Origin: RGIG8700 sp045648505
GTDB taxonomy: Bacteria > Bacillota > Clostridia > RGIG6154
DNA: 64,000 nt
Direction of reading: 5' to 3'
NCBI GenBank assembly: GCA_045648505.1
Contig: JAZROD010000019.1
Coordinates: forward strand, 9,390 to 73,389
Shown: piece after piece, positions 57,945-64,000 of the stretch
Layout: each line of letters opens with the position of its first letter
Numbering within the stretch: position 1 is the stretch's first letter
The notes under the pieces: model-generated
Databases searched by the model: none
Told to the model about the DNA's origin: nothing
What the model saw: the letters and a program-made list of their open reading frames with translations, nothing else
Made by a program: the position numbers and the translations under genes

Positions 57945-58904
57945 TTAATTTTTTAAAACAACGCAGGACCAAGCGCCGCGTTCATACTCTTCAACTACTT
58001 TAAAGCCTTTTTCTTTGATTGTATCAACAACCTCGTCTTTTCTTTCAGAGATAATGCCTGATACAACAAGGATTGAATTTTCTTTAAGAAATTCGTTAAA
58101 ATATGGGCTCATAGCTTTTAAAACATCTGCAACTATGTTTGCAAAAATAACATCGTACTTTTTATAGCCGATTTTTTCTCTTAATGCTTCATCATCTATA
58201 ATATTTCCGCAGTGCACATCAAAAACTTTCTTTTCAAAATCGTTGCCCATAATATTTTCGCCTGCGATTTTAACGCTATTCTGGTCAATATCTACAAGGT
58301 TTAAGTGTTTAGCTTCCATTAAGAGTGCGCCGATTGATAAAATACCGCTACCGCAACCAAGGTCTAAAACTTCTTTGTCTTTTAGGTCAAGCTTTTCCAT
58401 AACCTCAAGACAAAGGGCAGTTGTTTCGTGTGTGCCTGTACCAAAGCTCATACCGGGGTCAATTTCAAGAATTTTTCTGTTATCTTTATTTTCAACAGTT
58501 TCCCAGGTTGGTTTGATTAAGAATTTATCACCAATATTGAAAGGCTTGAAGAACTGCTTCCAGTTGTTTGCCCAGTCCTCTTCCTTAACATTGGTAACCT
58601 GCATTTCAAGAGTGCCGTACTTTTCTTCTGCTTTCAATATTTCAATTTCCTGTTTAATTGCCGCAAACATATCCATTCCCTGTGTGTTATCAGGAAGATA
58701 GAAAAACACCTTTGTTTCGCAATCTTTTAAGTACATAAGGTTTTCATCTACATAATCCCAATAAGTTTGTGTACCCTCTAAAAACTCATTGAAATCATCT
58801 GAATTTTCTATTCTCATTCCGCTTATACCAACATTTAAAAGAGCACCTGTAATAACCTCTATACCCTCACTGTTGGTTGTTATGCTGACTTCTGTCCAGT
58901 TCAT
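57945..58904 (-). CDS. prmA: Ribosomal protein L11 methyltransferase
   Basis: 319 residues. SAM-binding motif VLDLGCGSGILSIGALLMEA, preceded by IDPGMSFGTGTHETTALCLE and followed by DVIFANIVADVLKAM (the NIxxxxL motif). N-terminal alpha/beta substrate domain (TEVSITTNSEGIEVITGALL). It trimethylates L11 in the cytoplasm. It follows dnaJ in the usual Firmicutes order, but a strong terminator lies between. Confidence 0.95.
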   Translation of the reverse strand: MNWTEVSITTNSEGIEVITGALLNVGISGMRIENSDDFNEFLEGTQTYWDYVDENLMYLKDCETKVFFYLPDNTQGMDMFAAIKQEIEILKAEEKYGTLEMQVTNVKEEDWANNWKQFFKPFNIGDKFLIKPTWETVENKDNRKILEIDPGMSFGTGTHETTALCLEVMEKLDLKDKEVLDLGCGSGILSIGALLMEAKHLNLVDIDQNSVKIAGENIMGNDFEKKVFDVHCGNIIDDEALREKIGYKKYDVIFANIVADVLKAMSPYFNEFLKENSILVVSGIISERKDEVVDTIKEKGFKVVEEYERGAWSCVVLKN

Positions 58905-58918
58905 ATTTTACCTCCATA

Positions 58919-58963
58919 GTAAAAAAGCATCTTATTTGTTGATTTTATCACAAATAAAATGCT
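58919..58963 (-). terminator. Terminator after dnaJ
   Basis: AGCATCTTATTTGT (58926-58939) and ACAAATAAAATGCT (58950-58963) pair with one mismatch; on the minus strand TTTTTT follows. Confidence 0.88.
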
Positions 58964-58971
58964 TTGTAAAC

Positions 58972-60105
58972 TTATTTGAATATTTTTTTGATTTTTTCGG
59001 CAAAGCTTTCTTTGTTTCTGTTGTTTCCTTCATCTACTTCCTGGAACTGTCTTAAAATTTCTTTCTGTTTTGATGAAAGATTTTTTGGAACATCAATGGT
59101 AACAGTAAAGATATGGTCGCCTTTACCAAGCATTCTTTTGATACCCTTACCTTTGATAGTAAACTTTGTGCCGGTTTGTGTTCCTTCAGGAATTTTAAAT
59201 TCTGTTTTTCCGTGAATTGTAGGAACTTCAATTTCACCGCCAAGAGCCGCTTCTGCAAAGCTTATCGGCACTTCACAGTAAACATCTGCATTCTTTCTTG
59301 TGAAAATAAGATGAGGCTTAATTCTTATGCCTATAAGTAAATCGCCGTATGGTCCACCATTTGTTCCTGCATTACCAAAACCTCGCTTCTGGAGATACTG
59401 ACCGTGATCAATACCTTCAGGAATATCAAGAATAATCTTTTTATTCTTTCTTACTCTGCCTCCGCCTGAACAGTTAGGACAAGCTTCTTTAATGATTTTA
59501 CCCTTGCCTGAACATTTTGGACAAGGTCTTGATGTCATCATATTGCCAAGCATAGTTCTCTGCACGGATTTAATCTGACCTGTTCCTTTACAGTCAGGAC
59601 AAATTTCAGGAGATGTGCCTTTTTTAGCACCGCTACCACTACATTCCTCGCAGACTTCAATTCTCTGGAATTTGATTTCCTTCTTAACACCAAAAGCTGC
59701 TTCTTCAAATGTAAGGTCTGCGGCGATTTCAATATCGCTTCCCTGCCTTGGGGCATTGCTTGTTGCAGAGCTACCGCCAAAGCCACCGAAAATGTCGCTG
59801 AATATATCGCCAAAGCCTTCAAAACCACCGAAGCCACCGCCAAAGCCGCCACCTGCACCACCTGCGCCGTAGCTTGGGTCAACACCTGCGTGACCGAACT
59901 GGTCATATCTTTGCTTCTTTTCAGGATTTGAAAGCACTTCGTATGCTTCGTTTACCTCTTTAAATTTAGCCTCGGCTTCCTTATCACCCGGATTCATATC
60001 AGGATGATATTTTTTTGCCATACCTCTGAAAGCCTTTTTAATTTCTGCTTCATCGGCACCTTTATTTATACCGAGGACCTCATAATAGTCTCTTTTATCT
60101 GCCAT
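58972..60105 (-). CDS. dnaJ: Chaperone protein DnaJ
   Basis: 377 residues. J domain with KKYHPDMNPGDKEAE (HPD motif), Gly/Phe-rich linker (YGAGGAGGGFGGGFGGFEGF), four zinc motifs (CEECSGSG, CPDCKGTG, CPKCSGKG, CPNCSGGG) and the C-terminal substrate-binding part. Co-chaperone that stimulates DnaK ATPase. The SD AAAGGAT is 13 bases from the ATG. Confidence 0.98.
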   Translation of the reverse strand: MADKRDYYEVLGINKGADEAEIKKAFRGMAKKYHPDMNPGDKEAEAKFKEVNEAYEVLSNPEKKQRYDQFGHAGVDPSYGAGGAGGGFGGGFGGFEGFGDIFSDIFGGFGGSSATSNAPRQGSDIEIAADLTFEEAAFGVKKEIKFQRIEVCEECSGSGAKKGTSPEICPDCKGTGQIKSVQRTMLGNMMTSRPCPKCSGKGKIIKEACPNCSGGGRVRKNKKIILDIPEGIDHGQYLQKRGFGNAGTNGGPYGDLLIGIRIKPHLIFTRKNADVYCEVPISFAEAALGGEIEVPTIHGKTEFKIPEGTQTGTKFTIKGKGIKRMLGKGDHIFTVTIDVPKNLSSKQKEILRQFQEVDEGNNRNKESFAEKIKKIFK

Positions 60106-60285
60106 AGGAGATTATAAATCCTTTCCTGTTAAATAGCCGGGAATGGAAAAACAGAGGAATATTTTGATAAATTCACTCCGCAGTGTATTTTTATACATAA
60201 GTGAGGGAATTTATTAAAAAGCGACTTGAAACCAAGTGACTACACTTGGTTTCAAAGCGCTATTACCTGTTTTTACTTTCCGGAA
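60106..60285 (-). terminator. dnaK-dnaJ intergenic region with terminator
   Basis: TTGAAACCAAGTG (60226-60238) pairs perfectly with CACTTGGTTTCAA (60243-60255); on the minus strand it is followed by CTTTTTAATAA. A partial terminator would give dnaK more mRNA than dnaJ. The remaining bases hold nothing else recognised. Confidence 0.75.
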
Positions 60286-62082
60286 TCAATCTTCGTCTAC
60301 TACTTCGCCATTTGCTTCATTAGCACCAGGTTCTGCACCAGGCTGTCCCTGAGCCTGCTGATACATTTTAGCTGAGATTTCATAGAATACTTTCTGGAGA
60401 GCTTCTGTTGAAGCTTTGATTTCTTCTGTGTTATCTGTAGCGATTGCTGCTTTAACTTTTTCGATTTCTGCAGTAATTGAAGCTTTTTCTTCTTCTGAAA
60501 TCTTATCTTTCATTTCATCTAATGCTTTTTCAGACTGATATACAAGTGAGTCTGCCTGATTTTTAGCTTCAATAGCTTCTTTCTTTTTCTTATCTTCTTC
60601 TGCATATTTTTCTGCTTCTTTTACAGCCTTGTCAATATCTTCATCTGAAAGATTTGTTGAAGCAGTGATTGTGATTTTCTGTTCTGCACCTGTACCAAGG
60701 TCTTTTGCAGAAACGTTAACGATACCATTGGCATCAATATCAAATGTTACTTCAATCTGTGGTACGCCTCTTGGAGCAGGAGCGATACCTGTAAGTGAAA
60801 ATCTACCGAGTGTTTTGTTATCTGCAGCCATTTCTCTTTCGCCCTGAAGAACGTGAATTTCTACTGATGTCTGACCATCTGCAGCAGTTGAGAATACCTG
60901 GCTTTTCTTTGTAGGAATAGTTGTATTTCTTTCGATAAGCTTTGTGCAAACATTACCGAGTGTTTCGATACCCAGTGAAAGTGGTGTTACGTCTAAAAGG
61001 AGAAGACCTTTAACGTCGCCGCCAAGAACACCGCCCTGAATTGCAGCACCAACTGCAACACATTCGTCAGGGTTAACACCTTTGTGTGGTTCTTTGCCCA
61101 TAAACTTTTTAACTGCTTCCTGAACTGCAGGGATTCTTGATGAACCACCTACTAAAATAACTTTATTTACTTCAGAAGCTGAAAGACCTGAATCTCTTAA
61201 CGCATTTCTTGTTGGTTCCATTGTTCTTTCAACAAGGTCTGCAGTAAGTTCGTCAAATTTAGCTCTTGTGATTGTAATATCAAGGTGTTTTGGACCTGTA
61301 GCATCTGCAGAAATAAATGGAAGGTTAACATTTGTTGTCATAGCAGATGAAAGTTCAATTTTAGCTTTTTCTGCAGCTTCCTTTAATCTCTGTGCAGCCA
61401 TTTTATCAGCTCGCAAGTCAATGCCGTTTTCTTTTTTGAATTCGTCTGCTAAATAGTCGATAAGCTTCTGGTCGAAGTCATCTCCACCAAGTTTTGTATC
61501 ACCGTTTGTAGCTAAAACTTCAAATACGCCGTCGCTGATTTCAAGAATAGATACGTCGAATGTACCACCACCAAGGTCGTAAACCATAACTTTTTCGCCA
61601 CTGTCTTTGTCAAGACCGTATGAAAGTGCAGCTGCAGTTGGTTCGTTGATAATTCTTAAAACTTCAAGACCTGCGATTTTACCTGCATCTTTTGTTGCCT
61701 GTCTCTGTGCATCTGAGAAGTATGCAGGAACTGTGATAACTGCCTGAGTTACTGTTTCACCGAGATAGCTTTCTGCATCTGCCTTTAATTTCTGGAGAAT
61801 CATTGCAGAAATTTCCTGAGGTGAGTATGATTTATCATCTATTGTAACCTTTTTATCTGTACCCATATCTCTTTTAATTGAGATAATTGTTCTGTCAGGA
61901 TTTGTGATTGCCTGTCTTTTAGCAACCTGACCTACAAGTCTTTCCCCGTCTTTTGTGAAAGCTACAACTGATGGAGTTGTTCTTCCGCCTTCTGCATTAG
62001 TTATAACTGCTGCTTCTCCGCCTTCCATAACGGATACACATGAGTTTGTTGTACCTAAATCAATACCAATAATTTTTGCCAT
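60286..62082 (-). CDS. dnaK: Molecular chaperone DnaK (Hsp70)
   Basis: 598 residues. ATPase: IGIDLGTTNSCVSVMEGG, VYDLGGGTFDVSILEI, LVGGSSRIPAVQEAVKKFMG. Substrate domain (LLLDVTPLSLGIETLGNV), helical lid, and C-terminal EVVDED. Lacks the extra loop of Gram-negative DnaK, as usual in Firmicutes. Folding and stress chaperone of the cytoplasm, working with GrpE and DnaJ beside it. Confidence 0.99.
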   Translation of the reverse strand: MAKIIGIDLGTTNSCVSVMEGGEAAVITNAEGGRTTPSVVAFTKDGERLVGQVAKRQAITNPDRTIISIKRDMGTDKKVTIDDKSYSPQEISAMILQKLKADAESYLGETVTQAVITVPAYFSDAQRQATKDAGKIAGLEVLRIINEPTAAALSYGLDKDSGEKVMVYDLGGGTFDVSILEISDGVFEVLATNGDTKLGGDDFDQKLIDYLADEFKKENGIDLRADKMAAQRLKEAAEKAKIELSSAMTTNVNLPFISADATGPKHLDITITRAKFDELTADLVERTMEPTRNALRDSGLSASEVNKVILVGGSSRIPAVQEAVKKFMGKEPHKGVNPDECVAVGAAIQGGVLGGDVKGLLLLDVTPLSLGIETLGNVCTKLIERNTTIPTKKSQVFSTAADGQTSVEIHVLQGEREMAADNKTLGRFSLTGIAPAPRGVPQIEVTFDIDANGIVNVSAKDLGTGAEQKITITASTNLSDEDIDKAVKEAEKYAEEDKKKKEAIEAKNQADSLVYQSEKALDEMKDKISEEEKASITAEIEKVKAAIATDNTEEIKASTEALQKVFYEISAKMYQQAQGQPGAEPGANEANGEVVDED

Positions 62083-62100
62083 AATATTTCAATCCTTTCT

Positions 62101-62601
62101 TTAATTAGCAACTTTAACCATACTGTGTCTTATTACTTTATCTTTATACATATAACCTGCCATAAATTCTTCAACCACAACATTTTCGCCAACGCTGTCA
62201 TCATCTATGTGCATAACTGCGTTATGGAAATTAGGGTCAAACTGACAGTTTAAAGCCTCAATTTTTTTAACTTCAAGCTTTTCAAGAACTTCTTCAAGTT
62301 GTTTGTAAATCATCATAAGTCCCTGCGCTACAGGTGATGAATCTTCTTTATCTATAGAACTTACTGCTCTGTCAAAGCTGTCTATAAAAGGAAGCAGTTT
62401 TTCAACTGTATCGCATACTGCATTTGCATAAGTTGTAAGACTTTCTTTCTGAGTTCTTTTTTTGTAGTTTGCAAGCTCTGCCATAAGTCTTAAATACTGG
62501 TCCTTATAATCAGGCTCTGCAGGTTCTTCAACTGCATCAGTTGTTTCTTCAACAACTTCTTCAGTGGTTTCTTCTACTTTTTCTTCTTTATTTTCACTCA
62601 T
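62101..62601 (-). CDS. grpE: Nucleotide exchange factor GrpE
   Basis: 166 residues from ATG 62601 (SD GGAGGTG six bases upstream; a GTG at 62610 lies inside the SD). Acidic disordered start (EETTEEVVEETTDAVEEP), long coiled coil with YLRLMAELANYKKRTQKE, and the beta cap (NFHNAVMHIDDDSVGENVVV, GYMYKDKVIRHSMVKVAN). It releases ADP from DnaK. Overlaps the hrcA stop by eight bases. Confidence 0.97.
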   Translation of the reverse strand: MSENKEEKVEETTEEVVEETTDAVEEPAEPDYKDQYLRLMAELANYKKRTQKESLTTYANAVCDTVEKLLPFIDSFDRAVSSIDKEDSSPVAQGLMMIYKQLEEVLEKLEVKKIEALNCQFDPNFHNAVMHIDDDSVGENVVVEEFMAGYMYKDKVIRHSMVKVAN

Positions 62602-63640
62602 CGTCTTCACCTCCGGATGAAATTTCCTTCATCTTATTGTTTACTATGTCTGTCATATGTTTCATAACGGAAACTGCTTTCTGATAATCCATTCTTGTTG
62701 GACCGATTATACCGATAACACCTTCCATATTATCACCAATTTTATATCTTGAAGTTATAATACTGCAATCTTCAAGTGGTGTACCCTTTGCGCCAATGCT
62801 AACTGTTACACCCTCTTCGTTTATATCCATACTGTTAACAACTTCAAGCATTCCCTGATTGTTATCCACAAGCTGTAAGAATTTTTTTGCTTTGGTTACA
62901 TCACTGTATTCCGGGAAATTAAGAATGTTTGTTTTACCGTCTATATGCACATCTGCACCTGTGCTTGGATTTATGCATTCCTGTATGAACTTGAATACAG
63001 AAAGCACAAGTTCGTTTGATACACTTGCATCGTTAACAAGCTTTATAATTGTTTCAACAGTTATCATCGAAAAATCAAGACCTGTTAAATGTTTATTTAT
63101 TGACTCTTCAAGTCTTGAAAGCTCATCTGCAGTTACTTTAACGGGAATTCTGATTTTTTTGTCTTTTATAATTCCCTGGTCTGTTACTATAACCGCCAGA
63201 AAAATATTACTTTCTATATAAATAAGTCTTACACTCTTTATACCGTCTCTTTTAATTCTCGGTGCAACCGAAAAGGAAGTACAGTTTGTTAAATCTGACA
63301 TAACTGTTGAAGCTTTTGCAATAACCTTATCAAGATAATCAACCTTCTCCTCCATTACAGAGCGGAGTACTTCAATCTCTTCCATTGTTAAGCTATACTG
63401 TGTCATAAGCTCATCAACATAAAGTCTGTATGCATTAACCGAAGGAACTCTTCCTGCTGAGGTATGAGGCTGATTTAAATAACCAAGCTCTTCAAGGTCA
63501 GACATTTCGTTTCTTATGGTTGCAGAGCTTAATCCAAGTTTATATTTCTTTTCAAGAGTTCTTGAACCAACAGGTTCTGCCGTACTTATATAACTGTCTA
63601 CAATAGCACGCAGTATCTGTTTTTTTCTTTCATCAAGCAT
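62594..63640 (-). CDS. hrcA: Heat-inducible repressor HrcA
   Basis: 348 residues from ATG 63640 (GAGGTG six bases upstream). A longer frame to GTG 63667 would start within the CIRCE operator and is rejected. N-terminal winged helix (LDERKKQILRAIVDSYISTA, YKLGLSSATIRNEMSDLEEL), then SAGRVPSVNAYRLYVDELM and a GAF-like domain. Binds CIRCE and represses its own operon; GroEL-dependent in known systems. Confidence 0.98.
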   Translation of the reverse strand: MLDERKKQILRAIVDSYISTAEPVGSRTLEKKYKLGLSSATIRNEMSDLEELGYLNQPHTSAGRVPSVNAYRLYVDELMTQYSLTMEEIEVLRSVMEEKVDYLDKVIAKASTVMSDLTNCTSFSVAPRIKRDGIKSVRLIYIESNIFLAVIVTDQGIIKDKKIRIPVKVTADELSRLEESINKHLTGLDFSMITVETIIKLVNDASVSNELVLSVFKFIQECINPSTGADVHIDGKTNILNFPEYSDVTKAKKFLQLVDNNQGMLEVVNSMDINEEGVTVSIGAKGTPLEDCSIITSRYKIGDNMEGVIGIIGPTRMDYQKAVSVMKHMTDIVNNKMKEISSGGEDDE

Positions 63641-63656
63641 TAGTTTCACCTCGTTA

Positions 63657-63683
63657 TTAGCACTCACTCAATTTGAGTGCTAA
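63657..63683. promoter_or_regulatory. CIRCE operator
   Basis: TTAGCACTC, nine bases, GAGTGCTAA: a perfect match to the HrcA operator, lying between promoter and start of hrcA. Confidence 0.98.
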
Positions 63684-63696
63684 TTACTTTATACAT

Positions 63697-63725
63697 AAGA
63701 TAACACTTTTTTTAATAAATGTCAA
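63697..63725 (-). promoter_or_regulatory. Promoter of the hrcA-grpE-dnaK-dnaJ operon
   Basis: Minus strand: TTGACA (complement of 63720-63725), 17 bases, TATCTT (complement of 63697-63702), followed by CIRCE. Confidence 0.82.
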
Positions 63726-63764
63726 CAGTTTTTTGAAAATTATTTTGACTTTCTTTGACCTATG

Positions 63765-63830
63765 AACAGTTAGGAATCAGGAGTTGGGAGTTGGGAGTAA
63801 AGACAAGGAGACGGTTCTGTTATGTCAGAG
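63765..63830. repeat. Degenerate repeat in host DNA
   Basis: AGTTAGGAATCAGGAGTTGGGAG units, the complement of the CCTAACTCC/CCTAATTCC type met in the prophage, followed by ACAAGGAGACGGTTCTG and AGAGAGACC, phrases common in intergenic repeats of Clostridia. Confidence 0.6.
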
Positions 63831-63861
63831 AGACCCTATAACAAAAAAATCACCCTTATTG

Positions 63862-64000
63862 ATATGCACCCCAAAAGTTAGACACTTTTGGAGGTGCATG
63901 TTTTTTATGGCAAAAAAAGGGACAACTCAAAAAAACTACTCGTCAGAATTCAAAATATCTGTTATAATGGATATGCGAGAACATCATTTAGCATATCACG
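63862..64000 (+). mobile_element. Left end of an IS3-family insertion sequence
   Basis: TGATATGCACCCC begins a segment that includes the inverted repeat CACCCCAAAAGT/ACTTTTGGAGGTG (about 63868-63897) and then the transposase start. The hairpin may limit translation of outside transcripts. The rest of the element is beyond the window. Confidence 0.7.
63907..64000 (+). CDS. IS3-family transposase OrfA, 5' end (runs off window)
   Basis: ATG at 63907; visible residues MAKKGTTQKNYSSEFKISVI then MDMREHHLAYH are the start of an IS3/IS150-type OrfA helix-turn-helix protein. SD GGAGG (63890-63894) lies 12 bases upstream within the terminal hairpin. OrfB and the right end are not in the window. Confidence 0.8.
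   Translation, partial: MAKKGTTQKNYSSEFKISVIMDMREHHLAYH

Noticed and set aside
63641..63667. Longer hrcA start at GTG 63667
   Set aside because: It lies inside the CIRCE operator; the ATG at 63640 has the right SD spacing and gives the usual N-terminus.
1..64000. tRNA or rRNA genes as attachment sites or elsewhere
   Set aside because: I saw no cloverleaf or rRNA sequence in the window; both elements use a protein gene.

Overview
The window is from a low-GC, Gram-positive, endospore-forming member of the Clostridia. The evidence is strong AGGAGG-type ribosome binding sites, sigma-A promoters, the order hrcA-grpE-dnaK-dnaJ-prmA with a CIRCE operator, and a cotJA-cotJB-cotJC spore-coat operon. 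I cannot name the species.

Layout. 1-3500: host genes (3' part of tsf, an OGG-type DNA glycosylase, a LamG lipoprotein) and a decayed SGNH-hydrolase gene. 3514-4066: cotJA, cotJB and the first piece of cotJC behind a candidate sigma-E-type promoter. 4067-44740: a 40.7 kb prophage ending in a serine integrase. 44741-44833: the second piece of cotJC, only 93 bp. 44834-52032: a second, 7.2 kb element, not a phage, with a large serine recombinase, a small resolvase and a degenerate recombinase paralogue. 52033-52417: the last piece of cotJC. 52418-63640: host genes (an alcohol dehydrogenase remnant, greA, a PHP phosphoesterase, two SGNH hydrolases, an aminotransferase, prmA, dnaJ, dnaK, grpE, hrcA). 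63860-64000: the left end of an IS3-family insertion sequence.

Main result. cotJC is split into three exons by two independent serine-recombinase elements. Joining the flanks at a GG dinucleotide at both boundaries (4065-4066/44739-44740 and 44832-44833/52031-52032) gives one open frame of 570 nt, 189 codons plus stop, matching the whole CotJC family. Each element carries inverted-repeat arms exactly symmetric about its GG (8 nt away in element 1, 13 nt in element 2), as expected for attP sites of large serine integrases. The layout recalls the intervening elements excised in the mother cell from sigK (skin), spsM (SPbeta) and gerE, but here two elements in tandem would both have to leave to restore one gene. 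That excision is regulated in sporulation is inference.

The prophage. Regulatory and lysogeny genes (repressor, ImmA-like protease, integrase) read rightward at its right end. Almost everything else reads leftward: about 30 small early genes, a helicase-methyltransferase fusion, an HUH Rep-like protein, then terminase, portal, scaffold, capsid, tail-tube-like proteins, fibres, amidase, holin and a 2438-residue protein. There is no tape measure, sheath or major tail protein, so a short-tailed (podovirus-like) virion is inferred. Two copies of a conserved promoter box precede the packaging and the head genes, terminators separate the modules, and palindromic operators surround the repressor switch.
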